Positions 34,944-43,975 of a DNA stretch of 64,000 nucleotides are shown one piece after another; positions within the stretch are counted from its first letter, which is position 1, and the number at the start of each line of letters is the position of its first letter. A model generated the notes under the pieces. It was not told the origin of the DNA. It did no database searches and worked only from the letters and a program-made list of their open reading frames with translations. The position numbers were made by a program, and so were the translations under genes. The stretch lies in contig JBBKVP010000060.1 in the NCBI GenBank assembly GCA_037968495.1, positions 1 to 64,000 on the forward strand, written 5' to 3'. This DNA is from Aestuarierythrobacter sp037968495. Its GTDB lineage: Bacteria > Pseudomonadota > Alphaproteobacteria > Sphingomonadales > Sphingomonadaceae.

Positions 34944-36416
34944 TCACCGCATGCTATCGAGCTTCTTTTGACGCCTTCTTTGGACGCTGCTGCCTATACC
35001 GATGGCCTCTCGGTACTTTGCAACTGTGCGCCGTGCGAGGTTGAAACCCTTGTCCTTGAGCAGTTCTACCAGCTTATCATCCGAGAGGATTTTCTTGGCA
35101 TCTTCGCCGTCCACTAGGTTGCGGATTTCCGCCTTAACGGACTCTGCTGATACATCGCCGCCGCCATCGGTTGACCCGACGCCGCTGGTGAAGAAGTATT
35201 TCAGCTCATAAGTGCCGCGGTCGCAGTGGAGGTATTTGTTCGAGGTCACCCGGCTGACCGTGCTTTCGTGCATTTCGATCTCGTCAGCCACGACTTTCAG
35301 TGTGAGCGGTTTCAGAGCGGAAACGCCCCGCCGGAAGAAACCGTCCTGCCGCTTCACGATTTCAGCAGCGACTTTGAGGATCGTCTTTTGCCGCTGGTCA
35401 AGTGCTTTCAGCAGCCAGTTGGCGTCGGTCAGTTTTTCGCCGAGCCAGGCTTTACTTTCCTTATCCTGACACCCTTCGCGTAATTCCACGTAATAGGAGC
35501 GGTTCACGACCAGTCGCGGCAAGGTCGCTTGATTGAGCGATATATCCCAGCCCCCATCATCCGACTGTCCTATTAGAACGTCGGGCACCACGCTTTCGCC
35601 GCCGCCACTGGAGAAGCGCAGGCCGGGCTTTGGATCATAGCCGCGCAGTTCGTTCAGCATGTCGGCGAAGTCTTCATCATCGACATCGCACATGCGCCGC
35701 AGCTGGGCGAAAGACCCTTTCGCCACCAGATCAAGGTTTTCAATGAGCCGAGCCATGCAGGGATCGTAGCGGTCAGCCTCGCGCGCTTGCAGGGCGAGGC
35801 ATTCGCTTAAGGTACGCGCGCCAACGCCTGTGGGATCGCAGGACTGGATAATCACCAATGCGCTTTCGACCTGCGCCAGTTCGACATTCAGCTCGCGGGT
35901 TATTTCGCGCAAATCGGTGGCGACATATCCCGCCTCATCCAACTGACCGATAAGGTGCCGTGCGATAAACAGCTCCTTGGGGGTGGTCGCGACTGTGCCG
36001 ACCTGCTCCTCAAGATGCTGCGCCAAAGTAATGTCACCCTCGCCGCGTTCGTCGATCGACATGACATCGATCGATCCGCCAGACGATGCCGCGCTGCCCC
36101 ATTCAGCGTCGCCCGGGTTCTTGTCGCCGTGCAAGGCCTCCGGCGACACGTCGAGCGGGCGATCGCCTTCGCCAAGCCCGTTTTCAAGCAAACTATCGGT
36201 CGAGCTTTCCTCTGCGGTTGAGGGCAGTTCGTTGTCTTCAGCGGCTCGCTCGCTTACTTCCCCTGCCTCAAGCAGCGGGTTCGATTCCAGCGCGTCGCCG
36301 ATGAAGGCTTCGATCTCGAGGTTCGACAATGCCAGCAGCTTGATTGCTTGCTGCAATTGCGGCGTCATCACCAGCGATTGGGATTGCCTGAGGTCGAGAC
36401 GGGGACCGAGGGCCAT
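34944..36416 (-). CDS. rpoN: RNA polymerase sigma-54 factor
   Basis: A 490-residue sigma-54. The N-terminal Gln/Leu-rich activator-interaction region (QSLVMTPQLQQAIKLLALSN) is typical. The central acidic linker (about residues 50-120) and the core-binding region follow. The C-terminal DNA-binding part has the helix-turn-helix near HESTVSRVTSNKY and the RpoN box ARRTVAKYRE. It sits 26 bp downstream of lptB, a gene order usual in alphaproteobacteria. No hpf or ptsN gene lies next to it here. Confidence 0.96.
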   Translation of the reverse strand: MALGPRLDLRQSQSLVMTPQLQQAIKLLALSNLEIEAFIGDALESNPLLEAGEVSERAAEDNELPSTAEESSTDSLLENGLGEGDRPLDVSPEALHGDKNPGDAEWGSAASSGGSIDVMSIDERGEGDITLAQHLEEQVGTVATTPKELFIARHLIGQLDEAGYVATDLREITRELNVELAQVESALVIIQSCDPTGVGARTLSECLALQAREADRYDPCMARLIENLDLVAKGSFAQLRRMCDVDDEDFADMLNELRGYDPKPGLRFSSGGGESVVPDVLIGQSDDGGWDISLNQATLPRLVVNRSYYVELREGCQDKESKAWLGEKLTDANWLLKALDQRQKTILKVAAEIVKRQDGFFRRGVSALKPLTLKVVADEIEMHESTVSRVTSNKYLHCDRGTYELKYFFTSGVGSTDGGGDVSAESVKAEIRNLVDGEDAKKILSDDKLVELLKDKGFNLARRTVAKYREAIGIGSSVQRRRQKKLDSMR

Positions 36417-36442
36417 ATGTTAGATTCCGGCGAGCAGTCGCA

Positions 36443-37240
36443 TCAGAGCGTGAAGCCTTCGCCCAGATACAGGCGCCGCACGTTCTCGTCGGCGACAAGT
36501 GCTTGCGGGGTGCCGGCGAACAAAACTTGCCCGCCATATATAATGCAGGCGCGGTCGACGATTTCGAGCGTCTCTCGGACATTATGATCGGTAATCAGCA
36601 CGCCGATGCCGCGCGTCTTCAGGTCTTTGACCAAATCGCGAATGTCGCTGATCGACAGCGGGTCGATCCCAGCAAAGGGTTCATCCAGCAGCATGATCGA
36701 AGGCTTTGCCGCCAGCGCGCGCGCGATTTCGCAGCGGCGGCGTTCACCGCCTGATAGCGCCATCGCGGGGCTGGAGCGCAGGCGGGTCAGGCCAAATTCG
36801 TCGAGCAGGCGTTCGAGTTCAGAAGCGCGGGTATCCTTATCCGGCTCGACCATTTCGAGCACCGCATTGATGTTCTGTTCGACCGTCAATCCGCGAAAGA
36901 TGCTGGTTTCTTGAGGCAGATACCCAAGGCCAAGGATCGCGCGGCGATACATCGGCAGCTTGGTTACATCTTCGCCGTCCATCAGGATGCGGCCTTCATC
37001 CGGGCGAACGAGGCCCATGATGGAATAGAAGCATGTTGTCTTGCCGGCACCGTTCGGGCCGAGCAGGCCAAGCACTTCGCCCTTGCCAACGGTCAGAGAG
37101 ATATCCGTCAGCACCGCGCGCTTGTCATAACTCTTGGCGATGGAGACAACTTCCAGCCCGCCTTGCGGAATAGGCGGCGCGGCGCCTTCTTCCAATACCT
37201 CGGGATCCTGCAACGTCTGTGTCTCGTCTAATGCGCTCAT
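36443..37240 (-). CDS. lptB: LPS export ABC transporter ATP-binding protein
   Basis: A 265-residue ABC ATPase that powers LPS transport through the LptBFGC complex. Walker A is GPNGAGKTT, the signature is LSGGERRRCEIARAL and Walker B is IMLLDEPFAGIDP. The RRAILGLGYLPQETSIF and DHNVRETLEIVDRA stretches are typical of LptB. A ~30-residue N-terminal acidic extension precedes the ATPase, as usual in sphingomonads. It leads directly into rpoN. lptA and lptC genes are not in the window downstream of it. Confidence 0.95.
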   Translation of the reverse strand: MSALDETQTLQDPEVLEEGAAPPIPQGGLEVVSIAKSYDKRAVLTDISLTVGKGEVLGLLGPNGAGKTTCFYSIMGLVRPDEGRILMDGEDVTKLPMYRRAILGLGYLPQETSIFRGLTVEQNINAVLEMVEPDKDTRASELERLLDEFGLTRLRSSPAMALSGGERRRCEIARALAAKPSIMLLDEPFAGIDPLSISDIRDLVKDLKTRGIGVLITDHNVRETLEIVDRACIIYGGQVLFAGTPQALVADENVRRLYLGEGFTL

Positions 37241-37410
37241 GCACTCTGTCTAACCTGCATATGAGCCTTGCGAAACCCGCAATTACCCTACAAAGGTAAG
37301 CTTTGTGCATGGCCTAGCAGAATTCGCGTGAAATTGGCCACTTGGTTAGCGCTCTTGATCAAGGGGCATCGTTCTGGTCTACTCCGACTTGGAGAGTGAA
37401 GGAGACTGAC

Positions 37411-37785
37411 ATGGCAAAGGTGATGCCCAAGTCGTATTCAGCCGAGACAGAGCAGGCAAAGCCGCTCGATTGGCGCAAGAAGATGAGCGACAATGTCGCG
37501 TGGGCTCTGCTGGTCTATACCGCCATGCAGATTTTCGTGACCGTCAAAGCAATCAAGGGCGAGGGCGCTTCGATCCTGCCCTATTTGGCACTGGTTGTTC
37601 TGGTTGCCGGGATAATTCCGGCTTGCCGTGCATTTGAGAAGAGATGGGAATATCTCGACAACACTCAAGCAGCCGATCTGTCCTACAAATCGGCGTTCAA
37701 CCGCGACCGAGCCGTGTTGTGGATCCTGGCCATTTTTCTCCCGCTAGCGCTGACTGGTCTGTACAAACTATTCTTCGGCAGCTGA
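37411..37785 (+). CDS. Small membrane protein of unknown function
   Basis: A 124-residue protein with three hydrophobic segments (about residues 29-50, 52-75 and 100-122). The segment FEKRWEYLDNTQAADL between the second and third helices is hydrophilic. I recognise no domain. The ATG at 37411 follows GAAGGAG and is preferred over an upstream TTG or GTG. Its stop codon overlaps the likely start of the BON-MscS gene by four bases (CTGA), so the two may be translationally coupled. Confidence 0.7.
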   Translation: MAKVMPKSYSAETEQAKPLDWRKKMSDNVAWALLVYTAMQIFVTVKAIKGEGASILPYLALVVLVAGIIPACRAFEKRWEYLDNTQAADLSYKSAFNRDRAVLWILAIFLPLALTGLYKLFFGS

Positions 37786-39185
37786 TACATTCTTTCTTTG
37801 GCCCGTTTCGATGGGCGGCGCTTCTTTCTCTTGCATTCCTGACAGTCGCTGCCGAGCCAACATTGGCGTTGTCACCCGCGGCAGATGCGCCAGTTGATGC
37901 GGCCACTCCGCCAGTAACCCAGATAGATAATGAGCAGCCGCCGCGCGAAGATGAACGTATTGCGACCCGGCTTGGTGCAATCTTTGATGAAATACCTGAA
38001 CTTGAGAACGTTGAGATTGATGTCAGCGAGGGCGTCGTAACTCTGTCGGGCATTGTCCCGTCGGCTGAAGATATCGCGCGGGCCGAAGGAATCGTCTCGC
38101 GCGTCAACGGCGTCGTGACGCTGGAAAATAACCTTGAGCGCGATATTTCCGTCGGCGAGAGTCTCGATAATCTCGGCGGCCTCAAAGATCGCTTCGCTGA
38201 TTTTACTGCGATGTTGCCGCTTATCGGCCTTGCGCTGGCGGTTGCCCTTGTAATTAGCCTTATCGGCTATGTTATCGCCGGGCTGACCGGAATCTGGCGC
38301 AAGATCATGCCAAACTCCTTTTTGGCTGAACTTATTGCCACTGCCATTCGCTTTGCCTTTGTGGTCGGCGGGATCGTGATTGCTCTCGACATGATCGGAG
38401 CGACGGCATTGCTTGGCGCTGTCTTGGGCGGCGCGGGCGTTATCGGCCTGGCACTCGGTTTTGCGATGCGCGATACCGTCGAAAACTATGTCGCCTCGTT
38501 GATGCTATCTCTGCGCCAGCCGTTCCGCGCGAACGATCATGTTCTGATCGACGATTTGGAGGGCCGGATCATTCGCCTGACTAGCCGCGCCACGATTATG
38601 ATGACGTTGGATGGTAATCACCTGCGAATTCCCAATTCGACAGTCTTTAAGGCGGTCATCCTCAATTACACGACCAACCCGCAGCGTAGGTTCGAATTCG
38701 AGCTAGGCGTGGATGCAGACGATGATCCGCGCGCGGCGCGAAGGCTGGGTATCGAGACACTGGCGGGGTTGCCATTCGTATCCAGCGAACCGGCGCCCGA
38801 GGCGCGGATAGATCAGGTCGGTGATTCCAACATCGTCATTCGCTTCCTGGGTTGGATCGATCAGCGCGAGGCGGACTTCCACAAGGCGCGTAGCAAGGCC
38901 ATTCCTGCCGTAAAGGATGCGCTTGAATGCGCCGGCTTTGCGCTGCCAGAACCGATTTACCGGTTGCGGTTCGATCCGGGCACGCCGCTGCCGTTTGAAA
39001 ATGTGGCGAGCGGGACTATCGAAGCAAATGCGAAGGCCGAGGTGGAAAAGCCGCCACGCGAACCGTTGCCGGAAGATAATGTGGACGTCGCTCCGAAGGA
39101 TGACATCGCGCAAATGGTCCACGCTGAACGCTCAGCGGAACCGGACGGAAACGACCTGCTCGATAGCGGGCGCCCGGTCGAATAA
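37782..39185 (+). CDS. Mechanosensitive ion channel (MscS) with N-terminal BON domain
   Basis: A ~467-residue protein. A signal peptide-like segment (FFGPFRWAALLSLAFLTVA) is followed by a BON domain (about residues 55-120, with VEIDVSEGVVTLSGIVPS). Two to three membrane segments then precede the MscS core, with the pore-lining helix LGAVLGGAGVIGLALGFAMRD in two parts and the FRANDHVLIDDLEGRI beta domain. The start codon is uncertain: no ATG is in frame near the expected N terminus. A CTG at 37782 overlapping the previous stop, or a GTG at 37719, are candidates. It likely relieves osmotic pressure and is tethered to envelope material by the BON domain. Confidence 0.85.
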   Translation: MIHSFFGPFRWAALLSLAFLTVAAEPTLALSPAADAPVDAATPPVTQIDNEQPPREDERIATRLGAIFDEIPELENVEIDVSEGVVTLSGIVPSAEDIARAEGIVSRVNGVVTLENNLERDISVGESLDNLGGLKDRFADFTAMLPLIGLALAVALVISLIGYVIAGLTGIWRKIMPNSFLAELIATAIRFAFVVGGIVIALDMIGATALLGAVLGGAGVIGLALGFAMRDTVENYVASLMLSLRQPFRANDHVLIDDLEGRIIRLTSRATIMMTLDGNHLRIPNSTVFKAVILNYTTNPQRRFEFELGVDADDDPRAARRLGIETLAGLPFVSSEPAPEARIDQVGDSNIVIRFLGWIDQREADFHKARSKAIPAVKDALECAGFALPEPIYRLRFDPGTPLPFENVASGTIEANAKAEVEKPPREPLPEDNVDVAPKDDIAQMVHAERSAEPDGNDLLDSGRPVE

Positions 39186-39191
39186 ACCCGC

Positions 39192-39719
39192 TTAGGCTTT
39201 CGCCCGCTCGATAGCTTCGATCACGATCTTGCGGGCCTCTGCCGCATCACCCCAAAGGCCGACCCGAACCCACTTTTCAGCTTCCAGATCTTTATAGTGG
39301 GTGAAGAAATGCTCGATCTGCTGGAAGATGATCGAGGGCAAATCCTTCGTCTCACCGACGTCTGAATAATACGGGAAAGTCGTGTCGACTGGCACGCAGA
39401 TGATCTTCTCGTCGCCGCCATGTTCGTCTTCGAGGTTCAGCACACCAATCGGGCGGGCGCGCACAACGCAGCCGGCGATGAACGGGCTGCGGGCGATAAC
39501 CAGCGCATCCAGCGGGTCGCCATCGGGTGAGAGCGTATGCGGTACGAAGCCGTAATTCGCCGGATAGCGCATCGGCGTGTGCAGGATGCGGTCGACGAAC
39601 AATGCGCCAGACGCTTTGTCGAATTCATACTTCACCGGTTCGCCGCCTGTGGGCACTTCGATGATGACATTAAGGCTTTCGGGCGGATTATCGCCGATGG
39701 GGATTTTGTCGATTTGCAT
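39192..39719 (-). CDS. ppa: Inorganic pyrophosphatase
   Basis: A 175-residue soluble family I pyrophosphatase that removes pyrophosphate from biosynthetic reactions. The signature DGDPLDALV with its metal-binding Asp residues is present, together with KYEFDKASG and the MRYPANYGFVPHTLS segment. Length matches the bacterial hexameric enzyme. The MQIDKIPIG start at 39719 is preferred over the open upstream frame. It is divergent from hisS. Confidence 0.96.
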   Translation of the reverse strand: MQIDKIPIGDNPPESLNVIIEVPTGGEPVKYEFDKASGALFVDRILHTPMRYPANYGFVPHTLSPDGDPLDALVIARSPFIAGCVVRARPIGVLNLEDEHGGDEKIICVPVDTTFPYYSDVGETKDLPSIIFQQIEHFFTHYKDLEAEKWVRVGLWGDAAEARKIVIEAIERAKA

Positions 39720-39828
39720 GGCCGCGCTCTTAAGCCCATTGCTGCGCTGCAGCAATGGGAGAATTGGCCGAATTTGCGCTTGCTAAACAGATTGCGGCTT
39801 GTCGCGCGCTTGGGCTAGGGCGCAAGGC

Positions 39829-41097
39829 ATGGCCAAACAGCAAACACCTCAAGCAATCCGGGGCACACAAGACATCTTCGGCGCAGAAGCGGAGGCTTTC
39901 GCCTTCGTCGTCGAAACATTCGAGCGTATTCGCAAGCTCTACCGCTTCCGCCGCGCCGAAATGCCCGTGTTTGAAAAGACTGAAGTTTTCGCGCGTTCCT
40001 TGGGCGAGACGACCGATGTTGTGTCGAAGGAAATGTACTCCTTCGACGATCGCGGCGGGGAGTCGCTGACTCTGCGACCGGAGTTTACTGCCGGTATCGC
40101 GCGCGCTTATCTGACCAATGGCTGGCAGCAGCACGCGCCGCTGAAACTGGCAACGCACGGCCCGCTGTTCCGCTACGAACGCCCGCAAAAGGGTCGCTAC
40201 CGTCAGTTCCACCAGATCGATGCCGAGATCATCGGCGCGGGCGAACCGCAGGCCGATGTCGAGCTGCTCGTAATGGCCGACCACCTGCTGAAGGAGCTGG
40301 GCATTCATGATGTCACGCTGCACCTCAACACGCTTGGTGACGGGGAAAGCCGCGAGGCATGGCGCGCCGCGCTCGTCGAATATTTCCGCGCCGTGAAGGA
40401 TGATCTGTCTGAGGATTCGCAGGAGAGGCTGGAGAAAAACCCGCTCCGCATTCTCGACAGCAAAGACCGCAACGATAAGCCGTTTCTAGCGGGTGCGCCG
40501 AAGATTGACGATTTCCTGTCGGACGAAGCGCGCGATTTCTTCGCGCAGGTAACGGCCGGACTTGATGCCGCTGGCGTCAAATGGGTGCGGGCCGAGGCGC
40601 TAGTGCGCGGGCTGGACTATTACCGCCACACGGCGTTCGAGTTTATTCCTGACGAAGGCAGCGCGTCTGCCGATGCGCTGGGATCCCAAAGTACGGTGCT
40701 TGGCGGCGGGCGTTATGATGGTTTGATGGAGAGTCTTGGCGGTCCGGCTACGCCTGCGGTTGGTTGGGCTGCAGGTATCGAACGGCTCGTTATGTTGGTC
40801 GCGGAACGTGTAGATGAGCCAGCAGAATGTATCGTCGTAGCTGAGAATGATGATTGCATTTCGCAAGCCACTACGATCATTGCTGAATTGCGCCGGGGCG
40901 GCATTCGTGCCGAAATGATGGCGCATGGTTCGCCACGAAAGCGTTTCGACAAAGCTGTTAAAGCTGGAGCCGGAATGATCTTGGTGGTTCGAAGAGATTC
41001 AGACGGAAACGTGACGTGGGGCGCTAGTGGCCAAGGCGATCTCTATGAGCGCCTAAATCAAGTCATTCCGTCCATAATGCAAACTCTGAAAAAATGA
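39829..41097 (+). CDS. hisS: Histidyl-tRNA synthetase
   Basis: A 422-residue class II aminoacyl-tRNA synthetase. Motif 1-like region is VFARSLGETTDVVSKEMYSF, motif 2 is FRYERPQKGRYRQFHQ, and the histidine-binding region ALVRGLDYYRHTAFEF, with motif 3 as GWAAGIERL. The C-terminal anticodon-binding domain ends near VIPSIMQTLKK. The ATG at 39829 is chosen over one ten codons upstream. Its TGA overlaps the prfA ATG (ATGA), indicating a coupled hisS-prfA-prmC operon. Confidence 0.96.
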   Translation: MAKQQTPQAIRGTQDIFGAEAEAFAFVVETFERIRKLYRFRRAEMPVFEKTEVFARSLGETTDVVSKEMYSFDDRGGESLTLRPEFTAGIARAYLTNGWQQHAPLKLATHGPLFRYERPQKGRYRQFHQIDAEIIGAGEPQADVELLVMADHLLKELGIHDVTLHLNTLGDGESREAWRAALVEYFRAVKDDLSEDSQERLEKNPLRILDSKDRNDKPFLAGAPKIDDFLSDEARDFFAQVTAGLDAAGVKWVRAEALVRGLDYYRHTAFEFIPDEGSASADALGSQSTVLGGGRYDGLMESLGGPATPAVGWAAGIERLVMLVAERVDEPAECIVVAENDDCISQATTIIAELRRGGIRAEMMAHGSPRKRFDKAVKAGAGMILVVRRDSDGNVTWGASGQGDLYERLNQVIPSIMQTLKK

Positions 41098-42161
41098 CCA
41101 TACCCGAAGAACGTCTTCGCCAAATCGGCAACCGTTTCTCCGAACTTGAGGCGCGGCTTGGCTCCGGGTCGCTGGAAGGCGAGGCCTTTGTCCAAGCGAG
41201 CCGCGATTATTCCGAGCTGGAGCCCGTCGCGAAAATCGCCGCCGAGATTAAGTCGGCGCGCGAGGAAATTGCGGGTCTCGAAGAAATGCTCGCTGACCCT
41301 GAAATGAAAGCGATGGCTGAGGACGAACTTGCGGCCATTCGCGAGCGTTTGCCCGATGCCGAACGCGCCCTCGCCATAGCTTTGCTGCCGCGTGACAGCG
41401 CCGATGCGAAGCCCGCGATGCTCGAAATTCGCGCAGGCACGGGCGGTGACGAAGCGGCTTTGTTCGCGGGCGATCTTTACCGGATGTATGAACGCTTTGC
41501 TTCGGAACAGGGCTGGAAAGTCGAACCGGTTAGCATGAGCGCCAGCGAAGTCGGCGGCTTCAAGGAAGTGGTCGCACATATCACCGGCACGGGCGTGTTC
41601 GCGAAAATGAAGTTTGAAAGCGGCGTCCACCGCGTCCAGCGTGTGCCCGAAACCGAAAGCGGCGGGCGCATTCACACATCCGCGGCGACTGTGGCCGTGC
41701 TGCCGGAGCCGGACGAGGTCGATGTGAAGATCGATCCGGGCGACCTCAAGATCGACACCTATCGCGCCAGCGGGGCGGGCGGCCAGCACGTCAACACCAC
41801 CGACAGCGCGATCCGGATCACCCACTTGCCGACTGACACTGTGGTCACGTGCCAAGATGGCCGCAGCCAGCACAAAAACCGCGAACAGGCGATGAAGGTG
41901 CTGCGTGCGCGACTGTTCGAAGCGCAGCGCGATGCAGTGCAGGGCGCCGAAGCAGAAGCGCGCAAGGCGATGGTCGGATCAGGCGACCGCAGCGAACGCA
42001 TACGCACGTACAATTTTCCGCAAGGCCGCGTGACTGATCACCGCATTGGCCTGACGCTCCACAAACTGCCCGAGGTGCTTGCGGGCACCGGACTTAGCGA
42101 AATGATCGATGCCTTGATTGCAGAAGACGAGGCCAAACGCCTCGCCTCGTTGGAAGGCTGA
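41094..42161 (+). CDS. prfA: Peptide chain release factor 1
   Basis: A 355-residue RF1 for UAA/UAG stop codons. The GGQ peptidyl-hydrolysis motif is SGAGGQHVNTTDSA. The RF1-type codon-recognition region sits in RVPETESGGRIHTSAATVAV before it. The start codon overlaps the hisS stop codon and the stop codon overlaps the prmC start (TGATG), so the three genes are translationally coupled. PrmC methylates the Gln of this GGQ motif, which fits the gene order. Confidence 0.97.
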   Translation: MTIPEERLRQIGNRFSELEARLGSGSLEGEAFVQASRDYSELEPVAKIAAEIKSAREEIAGLEEMLADPEMKAMAEDELAAIRERLPDAERALAIALLPRDSADAKPAMLEIRAGTGGDEAALFAGDLYRMYERFASEQGWKVEPVSMSASEVGGFKEVVAHITGTGVFAKMKFESGVHRVQRVPETESGGRIHTSAATVAVLPEPDEVDVKIDPGDLKIDTYRASGAGGQHVNTTDSAIRITHLPTDTVVTCQDGRSQHKNREQAMKVLRARLFEAQRDAVQGAEAEARKAMVGSGDRSERIRTYNFPQGRVTDHRIGLTLHKLPEVLAGTGLSEMIDALIAEDEAKRLASLEG

Positions 42162-42994
42162 TGACCAAAGTCGCCGACGCTCTGCGCGAGGCGGCTGCCA
42201 AATTGGCCGAAACGAGCGACACGGCGCGGCTTGACGCTGAATTGCTGATGGCAGAGGCGCTGGGCGTGGACCGTTCCGCGATGTTGCTGGGCCGGATGCA
42301 AGATGAGGTGCCGCGTGACTTCGCCGGCTTAATCGCGAGGCGAGCGCATAGCGAACCGGTCGCTTACATCCTAGGACATCAAGAATTCTACGGGCACGAA
42401 TTTCTGGTCACGCCCGAAGTACTGATTCCGCGCGGCGATAGCGAAACCATCGTTGATGCTGCGCTCGCACATGATTTTAAACGAGTGCTCGACTGCGGAA
42501 CGGGGGCGGGAGCACTTTTGCTCAGCGTGCTCGCTGAACGGCCCGAAGCGGCAGGTGTCGGGATTGATGCCTCGCTTGGCGCTCTTGCGGTCGCGGCAGC
42601 GAATGCTGGAAAGCTGGGTATGGCTGACCGGACCCATATGCTCAGCCGCAATTGGCGTGAGGAGGGCTGGACGGAAGGGCTGGGCCAGTTCGACCTGATC
42701 CTCGCGAATCCGCCCTATGTCGAGAATTCTGCCGATCTTGCCCCCTCTGTGGCGGGGTTCGAACCGTCCCAGGCGCTCTTTTCTGGGGATGAAGGGCTGG
42801 ATGATTACCGAATTTTGATCCCGCAATTGACCGATTTGCTCACTTTTGGCGGAAATGCGATTATCGAGATCGGCTTTTTACAAGCCGAAGCAGTTACACA
42901 AATCGCTGAAAATGCTGGATTTGCGGCAAATCTCCACCATGATCTGGCAAAAAGGCCACGCGCGCTTCATCTCGTGGAAAGGCGAATGTTTTAG
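42161..42994 (+). CDS. prmC: Peptide chain release factor N5-glutamine methyltransferase
   Basis: A 277-residue SAM-dependent methyltransferase that methylates the GGQ glutamine of release factors. The catalytic NPPY motif is at residues 183-186 (ILANPPYVEN), with the SAM-binding motif LDCGTGAGALLL upstream. An N-terminal helical domain recognises the release factor. The start overlaps the prfA stop by one base. A ~230-bp non-coding gap then leads to the DUF4167 gene. Confidence 0.96.
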   Translation: MTKVADALREAAAKLAETSDTARLDAELLMAEALGVDRSAMLLGRMQDEVPRDFAGLIARRAHSEPVAYILGHQEFYGHEFLVTPEVLIPRGDSETIVDAALAHDFKRVLDCGTGAGALLLSVLAERPEAAGVGIDASLGALAVAAANAGKLGMADRTHMLSRNWREEGWTEGLGQFDLILANPPYVENSADLAPSVAGFEPSQALFSGDEGLDDYRILIPQLTDLLTFGGNAIIEIGFLQAEAVTQIAENAGFAANLHHDLAKRPRALHLVERRMF

Positions 42995-43224
42995 GGCTTG
43001 GCAAGCCTGCTGCATCGCGGTAGGCCTATAAACAGGCCAGCGGAAGGATTTGTCCTCCGCCCGGCCCAGCTCCAACATTTGTAGCGAAGTGGGTAAACGC
43101 CCGAAATGCAACGCAAATGGGGGGTCCAAACCCGCGAGGTCGCGGGTACGGGCATGGATGAGGGCTCTTGTGATTGCGCTATGGCAATGATGCCGGGCAA
43201 TCCCGATTTAGGAAGACTATTCCT

Positions 43225-43935
43225 TTGAATAACAATAATAACCGCAATAATAACAACAACCGCCGTCGTGGTCGTAATAATCCTCGGCAGCAGGGTGGTG
43301 GCGGGATCAACCAAAACAACCGGATCGACAATCGTGCGCGCGGAAACGCTGCGCAGATGCTTGATAAATATAAGAAGCTGGCCTCCGACGCCGCGCTCAA
43401 TGATGACCGTGTGCAGCAGGAATATTACCTGCAGTTCGCGGATCACTATTTCCGCGTGATTGCAGACAATAAGGCGCTTCTGGACGAACAGCGTGCCAAG
43501 CGTGATGATAATCAGAACGACCGTTCGGATAACTCTGATGACGACAACGATGATCACGGCCCGAGCCGTGCTCGTAGCCGAAATCAGCGTGACGATAGCG
43601 ACCAAAGTGGCCGCGACCAGAACCCGCGCAACCGTGGCAACCGCGATGGCGGGCGCGATAGTTCGGGCGGCAACGACCGTGACGAAAATCCCTTCACCCG
43701 CGATGATCGCCCGCAATCTGATGAGCAGACTTCGGACAAGCCCAAGGCCGCAATGCCGCGCACGCGCCGCCCGCGTAAGGTGGACGCTGCACCGGAAGGC
43801 GAGCTCGACATGGCGGTTCTCCCACCAGCCATTGGCGGTTCCTCCGACGCTGTGGAAGCACCCAAGAAAGTTCGCAAGCCTCGCGTGCGGAAGCCGGCTT
43901 CGGATGAAGGTGATTCGCTCGAAGCAGTTGGCTGA
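43225..43935 (+). CDS. DUF4167 domain protein, Asn/Arg-rich
   Basis: A 236-residue highly charged protein. It begins with an Asn- and Arg-rich stretch, NNNNNRNNNNNRRRGRN, followed by a conserved segment AAQMLDKYKKLASDAALNDD and QEYYLQFADHYFRVI that is the DUF4167 core. The rest is a disordered Asp/Arg/Asn tail ending in basic KVRKPRVRKPA. DUF4167 proteins are suspected RNA-binding factors placed next to prmC in alphaproteobacteria. The TTG at 43225, with AGGAAG 9 bases upstream, is the likely start; another TTG lies at 43174. Confidence 0.8.
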   Translation: MNNNNNRNNNNNRRRGRNNPRQQGGGGINQNNRIDNRARGNAAQMLDKYKKLASDAALNDDRVQQEYYLQFADHYFRVIADNKALLDEQRAKRDDNQNDRSDNSDDDNDDHGPSRARSRNQRDDSDQSGRDQNPRNRGNRDGGRDSSGGNDRDENPFTRDDRPQSDEQTSDKPKAAMPRTRRPRKVDAAPEGELDMAVLPPAIGGSSDAVEAPKKVRKPRVRKPASDEGDSLEAVG

Positions 43936-43975
43936 GCGCGGAGACCTATCGACCAAGGCCGGAGCGATTTTCTGA

